This document shows, piece by piece, positions 7,583-16,320 of a stretch of DNA of 23,760 bases. The notes under the pieces are model-generated. The model worked only from the letters and a program-made list of their open reading frames with translations, made no database searches and had not been told where the DNA came from. This DNA comes from Deltaproteobacteria bacterium (GTDB lineage Bacteria; Desulfobacterota; DSM-4660; Desulfatiglandales; Desulfatiglandaceae): contig JAFDKD010000006.1 in NCBI GenBank assembly GCA_019307165.1, positions 1-23,760 of the forward strand. Reading direction: 5' to 3'. Within the stretch, counting starts at the first letter, position 1, and every line of letters begins with the position of its first letter. The position numbers were made by a program, and so were the translations under genes.

Positions 7583-8998
7583 CTACTTGTTGGCCGAAGC
7601 TATCTCTTCGGCCTTTTCCTGGGCCTCTTCGATGCCGCCTACCATGTAAAAAGCGGCTTCCGGCAGATCGTCGTGCTTTCCTTCGATGATCTCCTTGAAT
7701 CCCTTTACGGCCTCGGCCACGGGAACATATTTTCCCGGTCTTCCGGTAAAGACCTCGGCCATGTTAAAGGGCTGGGACAGAAAGCGCTGGATTCGCCGGG
7801 CGCGAGCCACGGTCAGTTTGTCCTCGTCCGAAAGTTCATCCATGCCCAGAATGGCGATAATGTCCTGAAGGTCTTTGTATTTCTGTAGAAGCTGCTGGAC
7901 CTGTCTGGAAGTCTGGTAATGCTCCTCGCCCACGAAATTGGGGTCCAGGATGCGGGAAGAAGAATCCAGGGGGTCCACCGCCGGGTAGATGCCCAACTCG
8001 GTCAGCGGCCTGGAGAGAACTACCGTACCGTCCAGATGGGCAAAGGTGGTGGCCGGGGCCGGGTCGGTCAAGTCGTCCGCGGGCACGTACACGCACTGCA
8101 CGGAGGTAATGGAGCCCTTGGTGGTGGAGGTAATCCGTTCCTGAAGCTCGCCCAGGTCCGTACCCAGCGTCGGCTGGTAACCCACGGCGGAGGGAATTCG
8201 CCCGAGCAGGGCCGAAACCTCGGAACCCGCCTGGGTAAAACGGAAGATATTATCGATGAAGAGCAGCACGTCCTGGCCCTTCTCGTCCCGATAATACTCG
8301 GCGGCCGTAAGCGCCGACAGGGCCACTCTGGCGCGGGCGCCCGGCGGCTCCGTCATCTGGCCGTAAATCAAGGCGGCCTTGGGCAGAACCCCCGACTCCT
8401 TCATTTCCAGATAAAGGTCGTTGCCTTCACGGGTCCGCTCCCCCACGCCGGCAAACACGCTGATGCCGCCGTGCTCCATGGCGATATTGTGGATCATCTC
8501 CATCATGACCACCGTCTTGCCCACGCCGGCGCCGCCGAACATCCCCATTTTACCGCCCCGGGGAAACGGCACCAGGAGATCGATCACCTTGATGCCCGTC
8601 TCGAGCACCTTTACGGTGGTGTCCTGCTCCTCGAACGACGGCGCGTGGCGGTGGATGGGATAGAACTCGGTGGCCTCCACCGGGCCCAGGCCGTCCACCG
8701 GCCTGCCCACCACGTTCAGGACGCGTCCCAGACCGGCGTCTCCCACCGGCATCTGGATCGGCTTGCCCGTGTTCTTGACCTGCATGCCGCGCACCAATCC
8801 GTCGGTGATATCCATGGCAATACATCGAACCACGTTGTCGCCCAGGTGCTGCGCGATTTCTACCACCAGGTTGTCCTCGGTATCGTCAATCGCGGCGTTT
8901 GTTATGGTCAGCGCCGTCAGAATCTCCGGCAGATCGCCTTCGGCAAACTCGACGTCGACGACCGGACCTATGATTTGGAGTAATTTGCCATCGCTCAT
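7583..8998 (-). CDS. atpD: ATP synthase beta subunit
   Basis: Encodes the 471-residue catalytic beta subunit of F1, where ADP and phosphate are joined. The P-loop GGAGVGKT is at 155-162, GERTREGND at 186-194 (with E187 and R188 of the active site), and Walker B LLFIDNI at 245-251. The DELSEED region, which pushes on the gamma subunit, reads MDELSDED here. Length and motifs are typical of the family. A strong ribosome site (AAGGAGG) precedes the ATG by about 12 bases. It lies 38 bp after atpG. All catalytic residues I can check are intact. Confidence 0.99.
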   Translation of the reverse strand: MSDGKLLQIIGPVVDVEFAEGDLPEILTALTITNAAIDDTEDNLVVEIAQHLGDNVVRCIAMDITDGLVRGMQVKNTGKPIQMPVGDAGLGRVLNVVGRPVDGLGPVEATEFYPIHRHAPSFEEQDTTVKVLETGIKVIDLLVPFPRGGKMGMFGGAGVGKTVVMMEMIHNIAMEHGGISVFAGVGERTREGNDLYLEMKESGVLPKAALIYGQMTEPPGARARVALSALTAAEYYRDEKGQDVLLFIDNIFRFTQAGSEVSALLGRIPSAVGYQPTLGTDLGELQERITSTTKGSITSVQCVYVPADDLTDPAPATTFAHLDGTVVLSRPLTELGIYPAVDPLDSSSRILDPNFVGEEHYQTSRQVQQLLQKYKDLQDIIAILGMDELSDEDKLTVARARRIQRFLSQPFNMAEVFTGRPGKYVPVAEAVKGFKEIIEGKHDDLPEAAFYMVGGIEEAQEKAEEIASANK

Positions 8999-9036
8999 GG
9001 TTATATATTGACCTCCTTAGAATGTGAAAACCATTA

Positions 9037-9912
9037 TCATTTAAGCGCCTCTGCACCGCCTACGATATCCATCAACTCGGCGGTGATGGCCGCCTGACGA
9101 GCCTTGTTGAAGACCAGTGTCAGGTTCTCTACCAATTCGCTGCAGTTTTTCGAGGCGTTGTCCATGGCCGCCATCCGGGCGGCATGTTCACTGGTCTCGT
9201 TTTGCAGAAACGCATTATATATCTGCACGCTGATGTGTTTCGGCAGAAGCTCGATTAAGAGTTCTTCCGGCGTGGGTTCGCAGAGGTACTCCGCGGCAGC
9301 CGACCGGGCCTCGTCGTCGTCGCTTTTGGGCGGCTCGATGGGGATCAGTTTGATCAGTGTGGGTACCTGCTTGGCCATGCCCAAGAAACGGCTGTACATC
9401 ATGTAGACCTCGTCCACCTCGTCGGCCAGATAGCGGTCGATAAAGCCCCGCGTCATCTGATCCACAAAAGACATGTCTATATTGCCGTATATGTTCACAT
9501 GGCCTTCCGTCAGGTTATAGTCCCGCCTTTTGAAATAATCCCGGCCTTTTTTACCCACGGCGGTCAGGCTGCACGTCATGCCGTTGCCGCGCTGCTCTTT
9601 GATCCATTTTACCGCCGCGTTGATGAGGTTGGCGTTGAAGCTGCCGCACAGTCCGCGGTCGCCGGTGAAATGCAGCAGTTCGACTCGGGACACCGCGTCC
9701 TTCCTGACCAGTAAGGGGTGAATATCCGGCTCGATCCGGCTGGCCAGGTTCCCCAGGACCTCTGCGAATTTCGAGGCGTAGGGGTCGAAGCTTTCCATGC
9801 GCATCTGCACGCCGCGGAGTTTGGCTGCGGCCACCATGTTCATCGCTCGGGTAATTTGCCGCGTCTTCTTGACGGCCCCGATCTTGTGCTGAATATCTCT
9901 TAATGTTGCCAT
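9037..9912 (-). CDS. atpG: ATP synthase gamma subunit
   Basis: Encodes the 291-residue gamma subunit, the rotating shaft of F1. The N-terminal helix MATLRDIQHKIGAVKKTRQITRAMNMVAAAKL and the C-terminal helix with MDNASKNC, LTLVFNKARQAAITAEL and the final EIVGGA-like MDIVGGAEAL are the conserved coiled-coil parts; ELLHFTGDRGLCGSFN marks the central domain. It follows atpA by 85 bp, the widest gap within the operon, and has its own AAGGA site close to the ATG. Confidence 0.98.
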   Translation of the reverse strand: MATLRDIQHKIGAVKKTRQITRAMNMVAAAKLRGVQMRMESFDPYASKFAEVLGNLASRIEPDIHPLLVRKDAVSRVELLHFTGDRGLCGSFNANLINAAVKWIKEQRGNGMTCSLTAVGKKGRDYFKRRDYNLTEGHVNIYGNIDMSFVDQMTRGFIDRYLADEVDEVYMMYSRFLGMAKQVPTLIKLIPIEPPKSDDDEARSAAAEYLCEPTPEELLIELLPKHISVQIYNAFLQNETSEHAARMAAMDNASKNCSELVENLTLVFNKARQAAITAELMDIVGGAEALK

Positions 9913-9997
9913 GTATCCTTCTCGGTCTTTATTTGAGGTTCCGGTGAGTGGCGCAACGGTTCATGATCAAACCGGCGGGCCGGTCGCTCGACTGCCC

Positions 9998-11512
9998 TTA
10001 TGCGGCGGGCTGAAACATCCCCTTGAACTCGTCGAGGGCCTTGCTAAGCTTTTCCGCCGTCTCATCGGTGATGTCTTTTTTCTCCGCGATATCCTTCAGC
10101 ACGTCCGCGTAATTGCCCTCCAAGAACTCGAGCATCTGTTTCTCGTATGCGCTGACCGCATCCACCGGCCACTCGTCCAGATAGCCGTTGGCGCCTGCGT
10201 AGAGAACGGCGATCTCCTTTTCCGCCGTCATGGGCTGGTACTGGGGCTGTTTCAGGACCTCCACCAGGCGGTAGCCCCGCTCCAGCTGACGTTGGGTGGC
10301 TTTATCAAGGTCCGAGCCGAACTGGGCGAATGCTTCCAGTTCCCTGAACTGGGCCATGTCCAGCTTGAGTGTCCCGGCAACCTTTTTCATGGCCTTGGTC
10401 TGGGCGGCGCCCCCGACCCGCGAGACGGAGAGACCCACGTTGATGGCGGGCCGAACACCGGAGAAAAAGAGGTTCGGCTCCAGGTAGACCTGCCCGTCGG
10501 TAATGGAAATCACGTTGGTCGGGATATAAGCGGATACGTCGCCCGCCTGGGTCTCGATGATGGGCAGCGCCGTCAGGCTGCCGGCGCCCAGTTCGTCGTT
10601 CAGCTTCGCGGCCCGTTCCAAAAGGCGGGAGTGGTTGTAGAAGATGTCTCCGGGGAAGGCCTCGCGTCCGGGCGGCCGCCTGAGCAGCAGGGAAACCTGC
10701 CGGTAGGCGGTGGCCTGCTTGGAAAGATCGTCGTAGATGATCAGGGCATGCTGCTTGTTGTCCCGGTAGTATTCGCCGATGGCGCACCCCGCGTAGGGAG
10801 CGATGAACTGCTGGGTCGCCGGGTCGCTGGCGCAAGCCGCCACGACCGTGGTATATTCCATGGCGCCGTGACGCGCCAGGATGTCCACCACCTGGGCCAC
10901 CGTGGATTTCTTCTGTCCCACGGCCACATAGATGCAGTAGATGTCCGTGTTCTTTTGGTTGATGATGGCATCCACACAGATGGCCGTTTTCCCGATCTGG
11001 CGGTCCCCGATGATCAACTCACGCTGGCCCCGGCCGATGGGCGTCATGGCGTCGATGGCCTTGATGCCCGTGTACATGGGCTCCTTCACGGGCTGCCGGG
11101 CGATAACGCCGGGCGCCACCATTTCCAGTCGACTGTACTCGGTGGCGTTGATGGGGCCCTTGCCGTCCAGGGGCAGGCCCACGGCGTCGATCACGCGGCC
11201 CAGAACGGCCTCGCCCACCGGGATCTCGGCGATCCTCCCGGTTCGTTTGACCGTGTCCCCTTCCTTGATTTTGCTATCGTCGCCCATGATGGCAATGCCC
11301 ACATTGTCCTCTTCAAGGTTCAGGCACAGGCCGAAGATCCCGCCGGGGAATTCCACCATTTCCATGGCCATGACCTTTTCCAGACCATAGACACGAGCAA
11401 TCCCGTCACCGACCGACAGCACGGTCCCGGTCTCGCTCACCTCCACCTTTTTCTCGTAATCCTTGATCTGATCTCGGATTACCTGACTGATTTCTTCTGC
11501 TCTGATCTCCAT
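9998..11512 (-). CDS. atpA: ATP synthase alpha subunit
   Basis: Encodes the 504-residue alpha subunit, the non-catalytic nucleotide-binding partner of beta. The P-loop GDRQIGKT lies at 169-176, Walker B LIIYDDL at 257-263, and the arginine finger that reaches into the catalytic site is R365 in SVSRVGG. The N-terminal EEISQVIRDQIKDYE helix that contacts the delta subunit is present. The ATG overlaps the stop codon of atpH by one base (TAATG), implying translational coupling. Its length is normal. Confidence 0.99.
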   Translation of the reverse strand: MEIRAEEISQVIRDQIKDYEKKVEVSETGTVLSVGDGIARVYGLEKVMAMEMVEFPGGIFGLCLNLEEDNVGIAIMGDDSKIKEGDTVKRTGRIAEIPVGEAVLGRVIDAVGLPLDGKGPINATEYSRLEMVAPGVIARQPVKEPMYTGIKAIDAMTPIGRGQRELIIGDRQIGKTAICVDAIINQKNTDIYCIYVAVGQKKSTVAQVVDILARHGAMEYTTVVAACASDPATQQFIAPYAGCAIGEYYRDNKQHALIIYDDLSKQATAYRQVSLLLRRPPGREAFPGDIFYNHSRLLERAAKLNDELGAGSLTALPIIETQAGDVSAYIPTNVISITDGQVYLEPNLFFSGVRPAINVGLSVSRVGGAAQTKAMKKVAGTLKLDMAQFRELEAFAQFGSDLDKATQRQLERGYRLVEVLKQPQYQPMTAEKEIAVLYAGANGYLDEWPVDAVSAYEKQMLEFLEGNYADVLKDIAEKKDITDETAEKLSKALDEFKGMFQPAA

Positions 11513-12063
11513 TAGTTATATTCACCCCTTTTTAATGTTTCTTTTAACCCCTCGAGTTGGGCTTTCACACTTCCGTCCAAAACCAGATCCCCGATCTTGA
11601 CGACCAGTCCCCCCACGAGGGACGCGTCTTCGCTGACATCCGTCTTGACCGTCTTTGAGGTGAGCTGCGCCAGCGCCTGCTCCAGCTTTTCCAGCGCTTC
11701 GGGCTTGAGCGGCTTCGCCGTCACGATATCGGCCCGGGTGACGTTGGAAATCTCGTCGGTGAGCCGGGCGTAATGATCGGCGATGGCCCCGATGGCCCCA
11801 ATCCTCTTCTTGTCCACAAGAAGCCGCAGAAAGTTTCGGACCATGTCGGAAAACGCGCTTTTCCCCAGCACGGCCTCCAGGATGGCCTTGCGGTCGTCCA
11901 ACGAAAAAAGCTGGTTTGACAGGACTTGAAGCAACTCCCGGTTATCCGCGCACACACCGGCGAATTCCTGCAGGTTTTGCCCGTATTCCTCATACTTGCC
12001 GTCTTCCTGCCCGATGCTGAGCAGGGCCTTGGCATATCGCCTTGAAATCTTTGATCCAATCAA
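11512..12063 (-). CDS. atpH: ATP synthase delta subunit
   Basis: Encodes the 183-residue delta subunit (OSCP type), which links the top of F1 to the peripheral stalk. ISRRYAKALLSIG opens the N-terminal helical domain, and the C-terminal DASLVGGLVVKIGDLVLDGSVKAQL is the conserved family signature. The start codon is TTG, in a 4-base TTGA overlap with the atpF stop, supported by GGAG 8 bases upstream. Its 3' end overlaps atpA by one base. Confidence 0.96.
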   Translation of the reverse strand: MIGSKISRRYAKALLSIGQEDGKYEEYGQNLQEFAGVCADNRELLQVLSNQLFSLDDRKAILEAVLGKSAFSDMVRNFLRLLVDKKRIGAIGAIADHYARLTDEISNVTRADIVTAKPLKPEALEKLEQALAQLTSKTVKTDVSEDASLVGGLVVKIGDLVLDGSVKAQLEGLKETLKRGEYN

Positions 12064-12668
12064 TTGAGCTTCTCCACCTTTTCAATGAATTCCGTCACCA
12101 AGTGATCCTGATCCGAATCCTGGATATTGCCGGCAATCAATTCCCTGGCCCGCTCGGCGGCGATGTCCACTATCTCGCGCCGCAGGCGGTCCCTGGCCCC
12201 TTCGATCTCCCGTTCGATGGTCTGGTCGGCCTGGGCCAGGATCTGGGCGGCCCGTTCCCGGGATTCGGCTATGATTTTTTCCTTTTCCTTTGCTCCGTCC
12301 GCTTTGAACTGCGCCAGGATCCGGGCCTTTTCCCCTTCAAAATCCTTCAGGCTCTGTTCCAGCTCCGAATACCGGCCCTCGGCCGCGTCCCTGTCTGCCT
12401 TGAGCTGTTTGAACCGCTGCTCGATCTCGTTGCGCCGGGCCGAAAAAAAATCCTTTACCGCGGTCTTGCGAACAACGACCACCAGGATGATGACCAGCAG
12501 TGTAAAATTTATGATGCGGTAGAGCAGGTCCATTTTCTGCACGCTGGTGACGCCGTGACCGCCGCCGCTGTCGGAGGCCACAGCCAAGCCGGCTGAAAAC
12601 ACCAGCCCCAGGATGGTACACAGTATAATGAGGGCGGATCGCTTTCTATTGCCCACAAGCTTGATCAT
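12060..12668 (-). CDS. atpF: ATP synthase b subunit
   Basis: Encodes a 202-residue b subunit of the peripheral stalk. Two hydrophobic segments are seen where the classical b subunit has one: an N-terminal basic-then-hydrophobic stretch (KRSALIILCTILGLVFSAGLAVA, about 10-31), which looks like a signal peptide cleaved after AVA, and the true membrane anchor (INFTLLVIILVVVV, about 53-66). A long charged helix follows to the end. Start and stop overlap its neighbours by 4 bases on both sides (ATGA and TTGA), so it is tightly coupled with atpF' and atpH. It would pair with the b' subunit encoded just upstream. Confidence 0.94.
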   Translation of the reverse strand: MIKLVGNRKRSALIILCTILGLVFSAGLAVASDSGGGHGVTSVQKMDLLYRIINFTLLVIILVVVVRKTAVKDFFSARRNEIEQRFKQLKADRDAAEGRYSELEQSLKDFEGEKARILAQFKADGAKEKEKIIAESRERAAQILAQADQTIEREIEGARDRLRREIVDIAAERARELIAGNIQDSDQDHLVTEFIEKVEKLN

Positions 12669-13093
12669 TGAATGCTCCTCCCCAATATCTTTTCAGCCAA
12701 CTCACCGGAAAATCCGCCGATCTGCTCATCCAGGGTCTTTCGCACATCGGCGATTTTCGCGTCCATCTCTTTCTTGGCCGCGTCCAGCTTGGTTTCCACG
12801 GCGGCGGCGGCCTCCTGCAGGACACCCTTTTCCTGTTCGAGCCCCTCGTCTTTCAGGGCCTCTTTTTGAGCAAAGCCCTCCTTGCGGGCGTCGATACGTC
12901 CCACCTCCACGCCCTTTTCCGCCTCCCGGGCGCGGTCCTGATAATCGCCGATCCCGTTTTCAAGCTTCTGGGTTTCCTCCTGGCGGCGCTTCAGGATCCG
13001 GCGGATGGGCCGAAACAGGATGATGTTGAGTATCAGCAGCAGAAGAAGAAAGTTGACGATCTGAATAAACACGCTGGAATTGATTTCTAGCAT
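12665..13093 (-). CDS. atpF': ATP synthase b' subunit
   Basis: Encodes a 142-residue b-type stalk protein with a single N-terminal membrane helix (FIQIVNFLLLLLILNIILF, about 9-27), the conserved FRPIRRILKRRQE turn, and a charged coiled coil to the C-terminus. Its place before a second b gene marks it as b' of a heterodimeric stalk, as in photosynthetic bacteria and many Desulfobacterota. It is the first gene of the operon. The genes for the a and c subunits, which form the proton channel, are not in this window and must be elsewhere. Confidence 0.92.
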   Translation of the reverse strand: MLEINSSVFIQIVNFLLLLLILNIILFRPIRRILKRRQEETQKLENGIGDYQDRAREAEKGVEVGRIDARKEGFAQKEALKDEGLEQEKGVLQEAAAAVETKLDAAKKEMDAKIADVRKTLDEQIGGFSGELAEKILGRSIQ

Positions 13094-13161
13094 GGCAGTT
13101 GCACCCTCGGTCGATAATTTTTACTGAAGAATTTTGTCCTTATTTAAAAGGAGAGTAACGC

Positions 13162-13190
13162 TTTTTACAAAAAAAAAATCCGGTTGTCAA
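13162..13190 (-). promoter_or_regulatory. Candidate sigma-70 promoter of the atp operon
   Basis: On the minus strand a consensus TTGACA (13190-13185) is followed by exactly 17 bp and TAAAAA (13167-13162). Ten consecutive T residues (13178-13169) occupy most of the spacer. It lies between the bactofilin stop and atpF', about 68 bp before the atpF' start codon. The same T-run could also act as a termination signal for the bactofilin transcript, although no good GC stem precedes it. Confidence 0.55.
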
Positions 13191-13203
13191 AGCCTTTTTC
13201 CGC

Positions 13204-13608
13204 TCATTTTCCGTTTTTTATGGAGGTCGATTTTGCCAGCAATGCCACCTTGTTATCCTCTTCCGCGGCGGCCTTGTCCGGCCGCATGCGGCAATACCCG
13301 TCAAATACGACCCCCTCCCCCATGACCACCACGGGGGCCTGAATGTTGCCGAACACCTTTCCCGGCGACCGGATCTCGATCCGCTCCTGGGAGTCGATGT
13401 TCCCCCGCACCTCCCCGCTGATCACGATGTGGGCGCAGCGGATGTCGCACTCCAAAGTGGCCGTCTCACCCACCACCAGGGTTCCTTCCGAGACGATCTC
13501 CCCCCTGAACCGGCCGTCGATGCGGACCGTCCCGTCAAAGATGAGCTTGCCCTCGAATTCCGTTTTTCGGCCCAGAAAGGCGTTGATCTGATCCCGGTCC
13601 TTTTTCAT
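13204..13608 (-). CDS. Bactofilin family cytoskeletal protein
   Basis: Encodes a 134-residue bactofilin (DUF583 / polymer-forming family). These proteins make filaments from a right-handed beta-helix and help organise cell shape, envelope enzymes or polar structures. The core from about residue 15 to 105 is a run of short repeating strands with regular glycines (FEGKLIFDGTVRIDGRFRGEIVSEG, then LVVGETATLECDI, VISGEVRGNI and GKVFGNI). The tails are charged and probably disordered. I chose the ATG at 13608 because GGAGG lies about 7 bases upstream; a longer reading to 13683 would add 25 residues without a ribosome site. It is 110 bp upstream of atpF' with a promoter between, so it is probably a separate unit. 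A bactofilin beside atpF' is a recurrent Desulfobacterota arrangement as far as I know. Confidence 0.93.
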   Translation of the reverse strand: MKKDRDQINAFLGRKTEFEGKLIFDGTVRIDGRFRGEIVSEGTLVVGETATLECDIRCAHIVISGEVRGNIDSQERIEIRSPGKVFGNIQAPVVVMGEGVVFDGYCRMRPDKAAAEEDNKVALLAKSTSIKNGK

Positions 13609-14263
13609 TTCCCTGCCTCCGGATGCGAAACGCCGATTCATTAGCACATCCCCAACCCCATTGCAAGAAAAATCACAAGTCAATTAATCCGGACGAATCG
13701 AGCAAATAATTTCGCGTTTTCCTGAAAAAATCCTGTCTTTTTAAAATCCATTTTTTTGTGTATTTCGTGTGTTTCGTGGTAAGAAACAGCGCAGAATTGA
13801 ACCACAAAGACCACGAAGAAAGGAAAAGGATTCGAGGGTTCAAGGGGCATGAACTGCATCTTTCTGCTGCATTTTCTTTCTTTACAATAAATTCTAACGC
13901 TCCCATGCCGCACCCGCTTGCGCCCCAAGCCTTTTTATTTCACTTGAACCCTCAACCCCTGGAATCCTTGAACCCTTCTTTTTGTCCTTCGTGCGCTTTG
14001 TGTTCGTGGTGAATATACACGTCACGCAAAAAAGCTCTGCAAATATAGTGAAAAAATGCACAAAGTATTTTGAAAAAAATGAATCTACCCCCTTGATTTT
14101 TTCGAGCGCCTCCGATATGAATGACACTCATCACTCAGGTTGCAGCAATAAAGACAGGCGTCACGACCTCTTTCATCCGTGATTTTTGAGGCGATACAGG
14201 ACCGGAGCAGGGACACCGTTCTCCACAGCGTTCCGCAACTTCTCATCCTCTAACCGAAAGGTT
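13609..14263. other. Gene-free divergent interval rich in short repeats
   Basis: The interval separates bactofilin (minus) from livH (plus). It has no convincing gene. Nonamer-phased cgtg repeats occur at 13757-13780, in reverse at 13801-13819, and again at 13988-14010. Octamer units GGATTCGA-GGGTTCAA occur at 13828-13843, and an inverted set of four octamers (plus strand ttgaaccc, tcaacccc, tggaatcc, ttgaaccc) lies at 13944-13975. The remainder is AT-rich and should hold promoters for both flanking units. Confidence 0.7.
14093..14121 (+). promoter_or_regulatory. Possible promoter of the liv operon
   Basis: TTGATT (14093-14098), a 17-bp spacer and TATGAA (14116-14121) resemble a sigma-70 promoter, about 140 bp before the livH start. 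Each hexamer matches 4 of 6 consensus positions, so this is only a candidate. Confidence 0.3.
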
Positions 14264-15151
14264 GTGAATTTGCTCAACGAGATCCTGCAGACCATACTCA
14301 GCGGCATATCCATCGGCTGCATTTACGGGCTCGTCGCCCTCGGGTTCGTGCTCATTTACAAGGCAACGGAGATCATCAATTTCGCCCAGGGCGAGATGAT
14401 GGTCATCGGCGCGTTCATCACCCTCACCCTCATCAACGTCCTCGGGCTCAATTACTGGGCGGCCCTCCTCTTTACCACCGTCGCGCTCGGCTGTTTCGGC
14501 ATGCTGCTGGAGCGGCTGGTGCTTCGCTCCCTCATCGGCGAACCGGCCTTTGCCGTTGTCATGCTCACCATTGGACTGGGCTACTTTGTCCGGAGCAGCG
14601 TCAGCATGGTGCCGGGCTGGGGAACCGACACTTACGGCTTCAAGACGCCCTTCACGGACAAGGTGGCCAAGTTCGGCGATCTGGTCCTGTCCTGGGAGCA
14701 GCTGGCCATCATCATCATGACCTTCGCCCTGATCGGCATCCTCATGGTCTTTTTCCGCTATACGCGTATCGGCGTGGCCATGCGGGCGGCCTCCCAGAAC
14801 CAGCTGGCCGCCGTTTACATGGGCATCAGCGTCAACCGGGTCTTCTCCCTCACCTGGACCATCAGCGCCGCGGTCGGCGGATTCGCCGGCGTGTTGCTCG
14901 CCCCCATCACCTTCGTTCACATGAACATGGGGTTTATCGGCCTCAAGGCGTTTCCCGCGGCCGTGCTGGGGGGATTCAGCAGCATCCCCGGCGCCATTGT
15001 GGGCGGGCTTATCATCGGCATTACCGAAAGTTTTTCCGGCTTTTACCTGCCCGACGGCTGGAAAGATGTCGCCGCCTATATCATTTTGATTCTCGTGCTG
15101 ATCATCCGGCCCCAAGGCCTCTTCGGCATCCAGGAAAAGAAGAAGGTGTAG
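14264..15151 (+). CDS. livH: LIV-type ABC transporter permease LivH
   Basis: Encodes a membrane subunit of a branched-chain-amino-acid-type (HAAT family) importer. About eight hydrophobic segments are visible, with hallmark sequences IYGLVALGFVLIYKATEIINFAQGEMMVIGAF near the N-terminus, RYTRIGVAMRAASQN before the cytoplasmic coupling loop, and AAVLGGFSSIPGAIVGGLIIGITE near the C-terminus. I chose the GTG at 14264 (295 residues); a TTG two codons later is better spaced from GAAAGG. A longer reading from a TTG at 14186 would add an atypical, non-hydrophobic 26-residue leader. It is the first gene of the transporter operon and ends 4 bp before livM. Confidence 0.93.
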   Translation: MNLLNEILQTILSGISIGCIYGLVALGFVLIYKATEIINFAQGEMMVIGAFITLTLINVLGLNYWAALLFTTVALGCFGMLLERLVLRSLIGEPAFAVVMLTIGLGYFVRSSVSMVPGWGTDTYGFKTPFTDKVAKFGDLVLSWEQLAIIIMTFALIGILMVFFRYTRIGVAMRAASQNQLAAVYMGISVNRVFSLTWTISAAVGGFAGVLLAPITFVHMNMGFIGLKAFPAAVLGGFSSIPGAIVGGLIIGITESFSGFYLPDGWKDVAAYIILILVLIIRPQGLFGIQEKKKV

Positions 15152-15155
15152 TCCC

Positions 15156-16229
15156 ATGCGCTTTATAATGAAAACGGATTACTACCAGGACATCCGGCTG
15201 TTCAAATACCGGAGTACCTTTTTCTGGTATCTTGCGCTGATCATAGGCGCGTGCCTCCTGCCGGCCGTGGCTGACGACTACATCGTCTCGCAGTTCGCCT
15301 TCATCGCCATGTATTCCATCGCCACCGTGGGCTTGATGCTGCTGACCGGTTACACGGGCCAGGTCTCCATGGGGCATGCCGCCTTTTTCGGCATCGGCGC
15401 TTACACGTCCGCCATCCTCACCGCCAAGGGCATCCCATTTCTCCTTGCCCTGCCGGCGGCCGGACTGCTGGCGGGATTTGTGGGCATCTTCATCGGGCTC
15501 CCGGCGCTGCGGCTCTCCGGGCTCTACCTGGCCATCGCCACCATGGGGTTCGGATTTATCGTGGAAGAGATCCTTGTGCGCTGGGAAAGCTTGACCCGGG
15601 GCAACATGGGCATGATGGTGGACCCGCCGTCCATCTTCGGGTTCTGGTTCGACACGGAGGCCCGGTTCTACTATCTGACGCTGGTCGTTTTGATTCTCAC
15701 CATACTGGCGGCAAAAAACCTCCTGCGATCCCCCACGGGCAGGGCCATGATCGCCATCCGGGACAGCGAGGTGGCCGCCCAGGCCATGGGGATCAGCATG
15801 GCGCGCTTCAAGACCACCGCCTTTGCCGTGAGCGCATTTTTCACGGGCGTGGCCGGCAGCCTTTACGCCCACAAGCTGACCTTCATCAACCCGGAAAGCT
15901 TCACCATCCTGGTCTCCATCGAGTTCCTGGCCATGATCATCATCGGGGGTCTGGGAAGCATTCACGGGGCCGTATTCGGCGCGACCTTCATCATCATGCT
16001 CCCGCAGATCATCGTCATGACCAAGGAATACATGCCCCAGTACCTGGCGGCTCAGACAGGCCTGGAGGCGGCGCTTTACGGCATCATGATCATTCTGTTT
16101 ATCCTGTTCGAGCCCATGGGGCTTTACGGCAGGTGGCTGAAGACCAAGTTTTATTTCGAGATGTTCCCGCTGTACAAGAAAGACACCTTCAGGCGGGAGA
16201 AGAAGTACATGAAGGCGGAGAGACACTAA
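15156..16229 (+). CDS. livM: LIV-type ABC transporter permease LivM
   Basis: Encodes the 357-residue partner permease. The multi-pass membrane protein shows the LivM signatures LLTGYTGQVSMGHAAFFGIGAY (about 63-84), the RDSEVAAQAMGISMARFKTTAFAVSAF coupling segment, and IIIGGLGSIHGAVFGA near the C-terminus. A basic, charged tail (KDTFRREKKYMKAERH) ends the protein. With LivH it would form the heterodimeric channel energised by LivG and LivF. The start lies 4 bp after livH, pointing to coupled translation, though the ribosome site (AAGG) is weak. Confidence 0.95.
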   Translation: MRFIMKTDYYQDIRLFKYRSTFFWYLALIIGACLLPAVADDYIVSQFAFIAMYSIATVGLMLLTGYTGQVSMGHAAFFGIGAYTSAILTAKGIPFLLALPAAGLLAGFVGIFIGLPALRLSGLYLAIATMGFGFIVEEILVRWESLTRGNMGMMVDPPSIFGFWFDTEARFYYLTLVVLILTILAAKNLLRSPTGRAMIAIRDSEVAAQAMGISMARFKTTAFAVSAFFTGVAGSLYAHKLTFINPESFTILVSIEFLAMIIIGGLGSIHGAVFGATFIIMLPQIIVMTKEYMPQYLAAQTGLEAALYGIMIILFILFEPMGLYGRWLKTKFYFEMFPLYKKDTFRREKKYMKAERH

Positions 16230-16320
16230 CGTGCAGCCGGAGACTGCTTTTCAAAGGGTTACTCCGCGCGGCTCCGGTTAGGGTGGTACTGGAACAAAGG
16301 ACTGCTTCCACAAACACGAC

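Noticed and set aside
9911..11515. A 534-codon frame antisense to atpA, and similar long frames opposite atpD, rny, livH, livM, livG and livK
   Set aside because: Each mirrors a well-identified gene in the same codon register; none shows a domain or ribosome site.
13757..14010. A decayed insertion sequence suggested by inverted cgtg and gggttcaa units
   Set aside because: No transposase remnant, no terminal inverted repeats with target duplications; better described as short-period repeats.
13894..14127. A 77-codon minus-strand frame in the bactofilin-livH gap, beginning MSFISEALEKIKG
   Set aside because: GTG start without convincing ribosome site, and the second half encodes the short repeats; the likeness to secretion-associated proteins stops after about ten residues.
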